Source of the DNA: Sphingopyxis italica
GTDB lineage: Bacteria > Pseudomonadota > Alphaproteobacteria > Sphingomonadales > Sphingomonadaceae
Assembly: GCF_011926545.1 (NCBI RefSeq)
Contig: NZ_JAATIT010000001.1
Span: 341,871-405,870 of the forward strand
Reading direction: 5' to 3'
Length of the DNA: 64,000 nt
The notes beneath the pieces were generated by a model. The model was not told where the DNA came from. It made no database searches and worked only from the letters and a program-made list of their open reading frames with translations. The translations under genes were made by a program, and so were the position numbers. This document shows positions 18,907 through 26,532 of this stretch, piece after piece. The first letter of the stretch is position 1. Every line of letters starts with the position of its first letter.

Positions 18907-20127
18907 GTGCGCATCAATATCATCGGCGGCGGTATCGTGGGACTCTGTTCGGCCGTGGCGCTGGCCGAGGCTGGCCACCGCGTCACGATCATCGACGACG
19001 ATGCGAGCCGCCATGCCGCCTCATGGGGCAACGCCGGCCATATCGCGACCGAGCAGGTGGCGCCGCTCGCCTCGCCGGCTTCCTTGCGCACCGCCTTTCG
19101 GCGCCGGTTCGCGGCGGGTGGGCCGCTCGACCTGCCATTGTCGGGCGTTCGCCACTGGCTCGGCTTTCTTCCCCGCTTCCTCGCCGCGGCAAGGCCTTCG
19201 GCATTTCGCAGCGGCAGCGCCGCGCTCGGGTCCCTGCTCTATCCGGCGTTGCCCGCCTGGCGACGCATGGTCGGGCTGGCCGGCAAGCCGATGCTGCTTC
19301 GCGCCGACGGCCATTATGTCTTGTGGGAAAGCGCCGCGACCGCGCAGGCCGGCGCCGCCGCCTGGCATGCAGCCGAGATCGGCACCGCCAGCCTTCACGC
19401 AATGGAAGCGGCCGAGATGGCGCGCCTAGCGTCGCTGGTCGGCGTGCCGATCGCGTACGCGGTGCGATTTAACGGCAGCGGGCAAATCGCCGACCTCGGG
19501 GCGCTGGCCGACGCACTGGAGGAAGCGTTTCGCGCGCGAGGCGGAACGATCGAGCGGTCACCGGCACGGCTTGCGATCGATGACGGCCGGGCGCGCGTCG
19601 AGGGACATGATGCCGACATCATCGTCGTCGCGGCGGGGGTGCGCAGTCGCGCCTTGATGGAACAGGCCGGCCATGTCGCCCCGCTGATCGCCGAGCGCGG
19701 TTATCATATCCGCGCCGCGGCGGGAGAATGGCCGGCCGACCTTCCGCCGCTGGTGTTCGAAGACCGCGCGATGATCGTCACGCGCTTCGCCGACACGGTG
19801 CAGGCCGCGAGCTTCGTCGAATATCATTCTCCCGATGCGCCGCCCGATCCGCGCAAATGGGACCGGCTGGAACAGCATGTCCGCGAACTTGGATTGCCGC
19901 TCGCCCCGCCCTTCACCCGCTGGATGGGCGCCCGTCCGACGCTGCCCGATTATCTGCCCGCGATCGGCCGGTCGCGGCGCGTCGGCAATCTGGTTTATGC
20001 CTTTGGCCACCAGCATCTGGGTTTGACGCTCGCAGCGGTGACCGGCGAACTGGTGCGAACCCTGATCGAACAGGAAACCCCGATGGTCGACCTGACGCCA
20101 TTCGACCTCGCCCGCTTTGGAGAATGA
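18907..20127 (+). CDS. FAD-dependent cis-4-hydroxy-D-proline dehydrogenase (DadA-like)
   Basis: Oxidises cis-4-hydroxy-D-proline to delta1-pyrroline-4-hydroxy-2-carboxylate. About 406 residues from the GTG at 18907, which has GAGAGG 6 bases upstream; a TTG at 18889 is possible but unsupported. The N-terminus RINIIGGGIVGLCSAVALAEAGHRVTIIDDD is a DAO-type dinucleotide-binding fold (GxGxxG), and ASWGNAGHIATEQVAPLASP is typical of D-amino-acid dehydrogenases. The C-terminal WMGARPTLPDYLPAIGRS and GHQHLGLTLAAVTGELV match the family FAD-binding end. It is divergent from the epimerase operon and overlaps the M24 peptidase by 4 bases, so it heads a three-gene operon with two peptidases. Confidence 0.9.
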   Translation: MRINIIGGGIVGLCSAVALAEAGHRVTIIDDDASRHAASWGNAGHIATEQVAPLASPASLRTAFRRRFAAGGPLDLPLSGVRHWLGFLPRFLAAARPSAFRSGSAALGSLLYPALPAWRRMVGLAGKPMLLRADGHYVLWESAATAQAGAAAWHAAEIGTASLHAMEAAEMARLASLVGVPIAYAVRFNGSGQIADLGALADALEEAFRARGGTIERSPARLAIDDGRARVEGHDADIIVVAAGVRSRALMEQAGHVAPLIAERGYHIRAAAGEWPADLPPLVFEDRAMIVTRFADTVQAASFVEYHSPDAPPDPRKWDRLEQHVRELGLPLAPPFTRWMGARPTLPDYLPAIGRSRRVGNLVYAFGHQHLGLTLAAVTGELVRTLIEQETPMVDLTPFDLARFGE

Positions 20128-21311
20128 AGACGATGACGATTGGATGTTCGACGACCGAGATCGAGCTCGCGAGCCTTGCGCCATGGGCGTCGCCCGCGCC
20201 TCCGGTCGGCGCCGCCGAACGGCGCACACGCATAGCGTCAGCGCAAGCGCGGATGGCGGAGATCGGCGCGGACGCCCTGCTCGTCAACGCGGGGGCGAGC
20301 CTGCGTTATTTCACCGGCGTCGCGTGGTCGCCATCCGAGCGACTGGTGGCGATGCTGCTCCCCGTAGCGGGCGAGCCGAGAATCATCTGCCCCGCGTTCG
20401 AACAGGGATCGCTGGTCGCCGAACTCGCGATCGCCGCCGATCTGCTGCTTTGGGAGGAGGATGAGGATCCCGTCCAACTGGCCGGCAAGCTGCTGGCGCC
20501 GGGCGACACGCTCGCGATCGATCCCTTATTGCCTTTCGCCGTCGGCGAACGGCTGCGGCGTTCCTTCGCGCTCGTCGACGGCTCGCCCGCCATCGACGGG
20601 CTGCGCATGATCAAATCGCCGTCCGAACTCGCACTGATGCGACAGGCAAAGGTAATGACGCTGGAGGTCCACCGGCGCGCGGCGCGGATATTGGCGCCCG
20701 GGATTCGGGCCAGCGAGGTCAAGCTTTTCATCGACCGGGCCCACCGCGCACTGGGCGCCGGCGGATCGAGTTTTTGCGCCGTACAGTTCGGGCGCGCGAC
20801 CGCCTTTCCCCATGGATTGCCCGAGGATCAGGCGCTGCAGGAGGATGAGCTCGTCCTGATCGATACGGGCTGCACGGTCGACGGCTATCACAGCGACATT
20901 ACCCGCACCTATGCCTTTGGCGCCGTCGAACCCGAAATCCGTGAGATGTGGGATCTCGAAAAGGAGGCCCAGGCGGCCGCCTTCGACGCCGCGCGGCCGG
21001 GCGCGTCATGCGAAAGCGTCGATGCCGCCGCACGTCAGGTACTGGAGCGCGCGGGACTCGGTCCCGATTATCGATTGCCCGGCCTGCCGCACCGCACCGG
21101 GCATGGGATCGGCCTTTCGATCCACGAGCCCGCCTACCTCGTGCGCGGCGACCGGACGCCGCTGGCGCCGGGCATGTGCTTTTCGAACGAGCCCATGATC
21201 GTCGTCCCCGACCGCTACGGCATCCGGCTCGAAGATCATTTCCACGTCACCGAGACGGGCGCCGCCTGGTTCACCGAGCCCCAGCATTCGATCGATCGGC
21301 CGTTCGCATGA
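20124..21311 (+). CDS. M24 aminopeptidase, Xaa-Pro peptidase type
   Basis: A 395-residue pita-bread metallopeptidase. An N-terminal creatinase-like domain covers about residues 30-160. The catalytic domain has all five metal ligands in recognisable motifs: LIDTGCTVDGYHSDITRTY (two Asp), GLPHRTGHGIGLSIHEP (His), MCFSNEPMIV (Glu) and GIRLEDHFHVT (Glu). Family members cleave the bond before proline or hydrolyse Xaa-Pro dipeptides. No signal peptide is seen, so it should act in the cytoplasm. Its ATG overlaps the dehydrogenase stop (ATGA), so translation is coupled; a second ATG at 20133 is possible. In this operon it most likely releases hydroxyproline from imported Hyp-containing peptides. Confidence 0.9.
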   Translation: MKTMTIGCSTTEIELASLAPWASPAPPVGAAERRTRIASAQARMAEIGADALLVNAGASLRYFTGVAWSPSERLVAMLLPVAGEPRIICPAFEQGSLVAELAIAADLLLWEEDEDPVQLAGKLLAPGDTLAIDPLLPFAVGERLRRSFALVDGSPAIDGLRMIKSPSELALMRQAKVMTLEVHRRAARILAPGIRASEVKLFIDRAHRALGAGGSSFCAVQFGRATAFPHGLPEDQALQEDELVLIDTGCTVDGYHSDITRTYAFGAVEPEIREMWDLEKEAQAAAFDAARPGASCESVDAAARQVLERAGLGPDYRLPGLPHRTGHGIGLSIHEPAYLVRGDRTPLAPGMCFSNEPMIVVPDRYGIRLEDHFHVTETGAAWFTEPQHSIDRPFA

Positions 21312-22177
21312 AGCGCCTGCTCATCGCCGGTTGCCTGCTCGTTGCGGGCTGCACCGAAGCGCGCCCGGTCATCGGCCCGCCACCGCCCGCGCTCGCGCTC
21401 GACCCCTTCTACACCAAGTCGGTAACCGCGGCCGGCATTCCGATCAGCGCGTCGGACGCGGTGCCCGACGAGGCCCTGTTCATCGCCCGCCGGATCGTGC
21501 TGGCGATGCTCGAAAAGCGTCCCGATCTGGCGCGGGCGCTCGTATCGGCCGGGCAGCGCGTGATGATCATGGGCGTCGACGAGCGGACCACCGACGTGCC
21601 CGAACAGCGCGATTGGAAAAAGCCGGCGATCGACGATCCGCGGCTTACGCTTTGCGAACGCAAATATTATGCGGAACGGATCGGGCGGCTGTCCGACAGC
21701 GAATATTGGAACAAGCGCGCGCGGGGCATGGGCGGCCTGCTGACCAGTGGGGCGACCGAAAATCTTCTGGCCATGCCCGGCACCCGCTATTTTGGCGAAA
21801 CCATCTTGGTCCACGAATTCTCGCACGCGATCTTCGACGCGATGGAAACCGCCGACCCCGAATTGTTCGCGCAAGTCCGGAAAGCCTATGCACAGGCCAT
21901 GGCCAAACATCTTTGGGACGGCCAATATGGCGCGACGACGGCGCATGAATATTGGGCCGAGGGCACGCAATTCTGGTTCAATTCGAACAAGCTCGCCGTC
22001 ATCGACAGCAAGCAAATCCTGTCCGACGCCGACCTCAGCCGACACGATCCCGCGCTCGCGGCGGCGCTGAGGGCGGTTTATGGCGATCGGCATCGCTTGC
22101 CGGGCGATCCCTTCTATCGCCACCCGGCCCGCGTTCCGGGCGGCCCGCCATCGCAAAGCACCGGCGAGGCCTGCTAG
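21308..22177 (+). CDS. Lipoprotein with HExxH zinc-peptidase motif
   Basis: A 289-residue protein with a lipoprotein signal (MKRLLIAGCLLVAGC, Cys as the lipidated residue). The motif HEFSHAIF at about residues 173-180 is a zinc-binding HExxH, and AHEYWAEGTQFWF about 50 residues later can give the third ligand, as in gluzincin-type peptidases. I do not recognise a named family. The start at 21308 overlaps the M24 stop (ATGA), so all three genes of this operon are translationally linked. As a membrane-anchored metallopeptidase in a hydroxyproline operon, it may trim Hyp-rich peptides or glycopeptides in the periplasm (inference). It converges on the GH43 gene with a 3-base gap. Confidence 0.8.
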   Translation: MKRLLIAGCLLVAGCTEARPVIGPPPPALALDPFYTKSVTAAGIPISASDAVPDEALFIARRIVLAMLEKRPDLARALVSAGQRVMIMGVDERTTDVPEQRDWKKPAIDDPRLTLCERKYYAERIGRLSDSEYWNKRARGMGGLLTSGATENLLAMPGTRYFGETILVHEFSHAIFDAMETADPELFAQVRKAYAQAMAKHLWDGQYGATTAHEYWAEGTQFWFNSNKLAVIDSKQILSDADLSRHDPALAAALRAVYGDRHRLPGDPFYRHPARVPGGPPSQSTGEAC

Positions 22178-22180
22178 GGT

Positions 22181-23764
22181 TCATCCTTCGCAGGGCGCGG
22201 CACGTTCGTCCGGTTCGGCGGATGGCGCCGCTGCGCGGGGCGCGAGGGCTTCCCACTCCTGCACGCCGACACCGGCATGGGTGTCGCCCTCGCCCGACGC
22301 ATCGAACACCGCGCGCACGCAGCGTGTCGTGACTGCCGCGAATTCGACCGCCTGAAATTGTCCGGGCACGGCGCCATAGGGGCCGGCGCCGCGAACGCGC
22401 TTCCATCCCTTGTCCCAATATTCCAGGTGCCACGCGCGCGGCGGCGCCACGCCGACGCTCGCGCCCGCCGGCTGGTCGGCAAAGAACCAGATCCGACTGC
22501 CGGTCAACGTCACCGGGCGGTGCCAGCGATATTCGATCCACGGCCGCGCGGGATTCTTGCCGGTCCAGCTGCCCCACATTTCGGGGGGCAGCGGATTTTT
22601 CCGGACCTTGCCGTCATTCAGCGCCCGGATCCAATATTGCACCGGAATCGGCTCGTTCGACGCGGCGGCGCCCGCGGCGCCCGCGACGTTGCGCGTCGGC
22701 GCTGCCGCGGGCATCGGCGCGCGGGTCTGTGCGACGGGCCGGATCGCCGCGGGCGAAACGCTGTCGTCCCATTCGAGCCGGTCGAGCGCGACCGACCGGC
22801 GGAAATGGCCGCCATCCCTGGCGTCGGCGGTATGATAGGCCAGATACCATTGCCCGTCGAATTCGACCGCGCCGGCATGGCTGGTGGTCGACGAAACGGG
22901 TTTCAGGACCACCCCCCGCCACGTCCACGGCCCCAAGGGCGAGGGGGCGGTGCCATAGGCCTGACAGGCGTGATAGACGGCGGGCGTGCACGGGCTGTCG
23001 GGACCGGCATTGTTGCCTGCGTAGAGCATGTAGTAAACGCCCTTGCGCTTCATCAGCCACGGCGCCTCGAAGAAACCCATCAGCCCTTCGATGATATGCT
23101 CGGGGCTTGCGGGCGTTACCATGTCGCGCGCCAATTCCATGCCGCGCAGCTGCCCGAAGGTGCCCCAATAAATATAGACCCGGCCGTCGTCGTCGACCAG
23201 CACGGTCGGGTCGATATTCTGAATATCGTTCGCTTGCGGCACCCGCTGCGAGATGATCGGGCCCGCGGGATGCGCGTCGCGCCAGGGGCCGAGCGGCGTA
23301 TCGGCGACCGCGACGCCGATCGCGAAGCGGTCTTTCGCGCCGCTGTCCTCTTCGATGACCGAGGCATAGAAATAGAAGCGCCCGTCGCCGCCCTCGACCA
23401 CCTGCCCGGCATAGGCGCGGCCGGGTTCCGCCCAGGCGAATATGGCGTCGGGCCGCATCGTTGCCGGATAATGCCGCCATTGCCCCGAAGCGGGGCTCTG
23501 CGTCGCCAGCATCTGCCACTCGTTCATTATGAAGTCGTTGACGTCGGGCGGCGCTTCGTCGCGTCCCGCCAGGATGTAGAGCGTATCCCCGACCACCAGC
23601 GGCGCGGGGTCGGTCGAATAATAGCGCCCGTCGGCAAGGATCGGATTGCCCTTGCTGACGATCGCTTCCGGCTCCGGCGCGTCTTGCGCGAGGCTGGCCG
23701 AAGGCAGGATGAAGGCCAGAGCGACGAGGCTTGCTCCCCTCACCTCACCCTTCCTCGTCGTCAT
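22181..23764 (-). CDS. Secreted GH43 glycosidase (arabinofuranosidase/xylosidase family)
   Basis: A 527-residue inverting glycosidase with a signal peptide (ASLVALAFILPSASLAQ). The five-bladed propeller shows the family carboxylates: YYSTDPAPLVVGDTLYIL (base Asp), IQNIDPTVLVDDDGRVYIYWG (modulator Asp) and GFFEAPWLMKRKGVYYMLYAG (acid Glu). About 170 C-terminal residues form a beta domain like F5/8-type carbohydrate-binding modules. Two starts are possible: ATG 23764 (AAAAGG) and GTG 23743, which follows the DUF885 stop by one base with GGAAGGG upstream. It is last in the operon GH127-Ldh2-DUF885-GH43. Beside GH127, an alpha-L-arabinofuranosidase that uncaps Hyp-linked arabinosides is the best guess; beta-xylosidase or arabinanase activity is not excluded. 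Confidence 0.88.
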   Translation of the reverse strand: MTTRKGEVRGASLVALAFILPSASLAQDAPEPEAIVSKGNPILADGRYYSTDPAPLVVGDTLYILAGRDEAPPDVNDFIMNEWQMLATQSPASGQWRHYPATMRPDAIFAWAEPGRAYAGQVVEGGDGRFYFYASVIEEDSGAKDRFAIGVAVADTPLGPWRDAHPAGPIISQRVPQANDIQNIDPTVLVDDDGRVYIYWGTFGQLRGMELARDMVTPASPEHIIEGLMGFFEAPWLMKRKGVYYMLYAGNNAGPDSPCTPAVYHACQAYGTAPSPLGPWTWRGVVLKPVSSTTSHAGAVEFDGQWYLAYHTADARDGGHFRRSVALDRLEWDDSVSPAAIRPVAQTRAPMPAAAPTRNVAGAAGAAASNEPIPVQYWIRALNDGKVRKNPLPPEMWGSWTGKNPARPWIEYRWHRPVTLTGSRIWFFADQPAGASVGVAPPRAWHLEYWDKGWKRVRGAGPYGAVPGQFQAVEFAAVTTRCVRAVFDASGEGDTHAGVGVQEWEALAPRAAAPSAEPDERAAPCEG

Positions 23765-25502
23765 AGGGGCCTTTTCCGCCGTCGGCGATCAGCTGGTCGA
23801 CGCGGCGATCGATCTCGGAAATCGGCACCGATCCGAGCGACAGCACGGCATCGTGAAAGGCTTTCAGGTCGAACTTCGACCCCAGCCGCTGTTCGGCGCG
23901 CCGGCGTGCGTCGATAAAGGCGAGTTCGCCGATATAATAGCTGAGCGCCTGTCCGGGCCACGCGATGTAGCGATCGACTTCGGTCTCGATCTCATGCTCG
24001 GCGAGCGCGGTGTTGTCGTGGAGATAGCGCTGCGCCTGTTCGCGGCTCCACCCCTTCGCATGAAGCCCGGTATCGACGACCAGCCGCGACGCGCGCCATG
24101 CCTGATAGGACAGCATGCCGAAGAGCTCATACGGCGTTTCATACATCCCCATTTCCTCGCCCAGCGTTTCGGAATAGAGCGCCCACCCCTCGCCATAGAC
24201 CGACAGATAGGTGTCGCGCCGGAACGCGGGCAGATCCTTGTTCTCCGCGGCGAGCGGCATCTGGAAGGCGTGGCCCGGGGCGCTTTCGTGGAGCGTCAGC
24301 GCGGGCAGCGAATAGAGCGGCCGCGATGGCAGGTTCCATGTGTTCACCAGATAGATGCCGGGGCCCCCGCGACCGCCGGTATAGAAGGGCGCAAGCTCGT
24401 CGGGCACGGGCTCGATCGCGAACCGGCTGCGCGGCAGACGCCCGAAATATTGCGCGGCCTTGCCGTCGAACCGCTTCGCGATCCACGCCGCGCGATTGAG
24501 CAGCTCTTGCGGCGTCTTCGCGTAAAATTGCGGGTCGGTGCGCAGGAAGTGCAGAAAAGCGGGGAGATCGCCCTTGAACCCGACCTCGTCCATGACGGCC
24601 TGCATCCGCGCCCGGATTTTCTTCACTTCCGCAAGGCCGATGGCATGGACCTGATCGGGCGTCAGGTCGCGGGTGGTGAATTCGGCGATCTTCGACTGAT
24701 AATAAGCGCGGCCGTCGGGCAGGTCATAGGCTGCCAGGCTTTTGCGCGCGCCGGGAATATATTCGTCGCGCAGGAAGACCAGCAGTCTGGCATGAGCCGG
24801 CACCACCGCCTCGCGGATCGCCGCCGCGCCCTCGGCCGTCAAGGCGGCGCGCCGTTCCGGTGAAATCGACACGGGCCATTCGCGGAAGGGCGCATAGAAG
24901 GGCGATTCTTCGACCGACTTCGCGCGGGCGACCTCGGCGACGCCGATGTCGCGCCCTTTCAATGTGATTTGCGAAGGGGTGAAACCGCGCTTCAGCCCGG
25001 CGCGCATATTGACCATCTGCTGATCGAAATAGCGCGGCATGTCGCGCAGCATCGCGATATATTCGCGGTAATCCGCCTCATCCTCAAACGTCGCGCGCGC
25101 CCAGCCGGCGACGCCGCCCCAGAAGCTGGAATCCGAATTCAGCGGCTTTTCGAACTCGCGATATGTCTGGGCATCGAGCAGCGCGGCGATCTGCCCCTTG
25201 TAGACCACATAATTGACCCGCTGCTCCGCCGACAGCGCGCCGGGGTCGATCGCATCCAGCGCCGCCGCGGTCCGGGTCCAGCGTTGCAGCCGTTCGGCCT
25301 GCGCCGCCGGACCGACATCGGGAAGCCGGCGCGGCGCGCCCTCCGCATCGTCTTCGCCCGGTGCGAACTGCGCCCGGCGCCACTCATATTCCGCGCTGGA
25401 AAGCGCCTCGAACCGTTCGTCGGCGCTGGTTTCCGCCGCCTTTACGCCCATTGTCGCCGCCATCGTTATCACCATCAGGATCACCAACCGCCAATATTTC
25501 AC
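23745..25502 (-). CDS. DUF885 secreted metallopeptidase-like protein
   Basis: A 585-residue protein of the DUF885 family, distantly related to M32-type carboxypeptidases. The zinc motif appears as LTLHESAPGHAFQM, followed about 30 residues later by SVYGEGWALYSETLGEEMG (Glu ligand region) and HEIETEVDRYIAWPGQALSYYIGEL. A signal peptide or anchor (WRLVILMVITMAATMGVKA) precedes it. The GTG at 25502 with GGAGAG upstream starts 1 base after the Ldh2 stop; an in-frame ATG at 25532 would overlap that gene. It ends inside the start region of the GH43 gene, so the four genes form one operon. A role in cutting deglycosylated Hyp-rich peptides is inferred from context only. Confidence 0.87.
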   Translation of the reverse strand: MKYWRLVILMVITMAATMGVKAAETSADERFEALSSAEYEWRRAQFAPGEDDAEGAPRRLPDVGPAAQAERLQRWTRTAAALDAIDPGALSAEQRVNYVVYKGQIAALLDAQTYREFEKPLNSDSSFWGGVAGWARATFEDEADYREYIAMLRDMPRYFDQQMVNMRAGLKRGFTPSQITLKGRDIGVAEVARAKSVEESPFYAPFREWPVSISPERRAALTAEGAAAIREAVVPAHARLLVFLRDEYIPGARKSLAAYDLPDGRAYYQSKIAEFTTRDLTPDQVHAIGLAEVKKIRARMQAVMDEVGFKGDLPAFLHFLRTDPQFYAKTPQELLNRAAWIAKRFDGKAAQYFGRLPRSRFAIEPVPDELAPFYTGGRGGPGIYLVNTWNLPSRPLYSLPALTLHESAPGHAFQMPLAAENKDLPAFRRDTYLSVYGEGWALYSETLGEEMGMYETPYELFGMLSYQAWRASRLVVDTGLHAKGWSREQAQRYLHDNTALAEHEIETEVDRYIAWPGQALSYYIGELAFIDARRRAEQRLGSKFDLKAFHDAVLSLGSVPISEIDRRVDQLIADGGKGPYDDEEG

Positions 25503-25503
25503 A

Positions 25504-26532
25504 TCACTCTCCAATCCGCATGATGTCGTCATAGAGCCGCGCGGGAATCGTCACCCCGTTCGCGAGACTCTCCCGCCGCGCCGCGTAGCGACGCGACGAC
25601 GGCAGGCGGGCGCCCTGCGCCTCGATCGCGGCGAACATCGCCTCCGCCCGCGCCATATGGTCCGATAGCGCCGCACCCAGAAAGGCGGCGGGGTCGATCG
25701 CAAGGATCAACTCCCCGCCCATCGGCGACCCGCCGCGCCCGCCGTCGAGCGCGATCGATTCGGCGCTCGTCAGGTCGCCGATCAATGGGCCGGCGAGCAG
25801 TTCAACCATCGCCGCGAGCGCCGACCCCTTGTGCCCCCCGAAGGTCCGCATCGCGCCGTCCAGCACCGCGGCGGCGTCGGTCGTCGGCCGCCCTTCGCTA
25901 TCGACGCCCCAGTCACCCGGCACGGGCTCACCCGCCCGGCGGCGCAGTTCGATCTCGCCGCGCGCCGCCGCGCTGGTCGCGAAATCGAACACGAACGCCT
26001 CACGCCCGGGACGCGGCCATCCGAATGCGATCGGATTGGTGCCGAAAACCGGTTTTGCGCCCCCCGCCGGCGCGACCCAGGCGTGGCTGGGCGTGAAGGC
26101 GAGCGCGACCAAGCCATGATCCGCAAGCCGCTCGACCTCCGGCCAAAGCGCCGCGAAGTGGACCACATGATTGAGCGCGAGCGCCGCGATGCCCTGATCG
26201 CGCGCTTTTTGCACGAGCAGTGGAAGCCCGCGCTCGAAGGCGAGTTGCGCGAAGCCCCCGCCGCCATCGACGCGGACGACGCCCTTCGCGGGTTCGCTCG
26301 CCACCGGCACCGCATCCGGCACAACGACACCCCGGCTTATGCTGCTGGCTGCGACCAGCAGCCGATAGATGCCGTGACTGGTACAGCCATCGCGCTCGCC
26401 CGCGACCATCGTTTCGGCGACCGCGTCGGCGTGGTCGGTCGACAGACCCACCGCGCGCAGCTTTTTTCGCGCCAGCTCGCGCAGTTCGTCCAGCGTCATC
26501 CGCACGCCGTCGCCGGCGGCGGCGATGTTCAT
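25504..26532 (-). CDS. Ldh2/MDG family NAD(P)H oxidoreductase (possible delta1-pyrroline-2-carboxylate reductase)
   Basis: A 342-residue member of the malate/L-lactate dehydrogenase 2 family. The N-terminal TSHGIYRLL holds the conserved catalytic His, and PVFGTNPIAFGWPRPG and GGHKGSALAAMVELLAGPLIG are family landmarks for cofactor binding. Members of this fold include delta1-piperideine-2-carboxylate/delta1-pyrroline-2-carboxylate reductase (DpkA, LhpI), ureidoglycolate dehydrogenase and diketogulonate reductase. In a locus that degrades hydroxyproline, reduction of delta1-pyrroline-2-carboxylate (made when the D-amino acid dehydrogenase oxidises D-proline) to L-proline is attractive but unproven. 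It overlaps the GH127 stop by 4 bases (ATGA). Confidence 0.85.
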   Translation of the reverse strand: MNIAAAGDGVRMTLDELRELARKKLRAVGLSTDHADAVAETMVAGERDGCTSHGIYRLLVAASSISRGVVVPDAVPVASEPAKGVVRVDGGGGFAQLAFERGLPLLVQKARDQGIAALALNHVVHFAALWPEVERLADHGLVALAFTPSHAWVAPAGGAKPVFGTNPIAFGWPRPGREAFVFDFATSAAARGEIELRRRAGEPVPGDWGVDSEGRPTTDAAAVLDGAMRTFGGHKGSALAAMVELLAGPLIGDLTSAESIALDGGRGGSPMGGELILAIDPAAFLGAALSDHMARAEAMFAAIEAQGARLPSSRRYAARRESLANGVTIPARLYDDIMRIGE

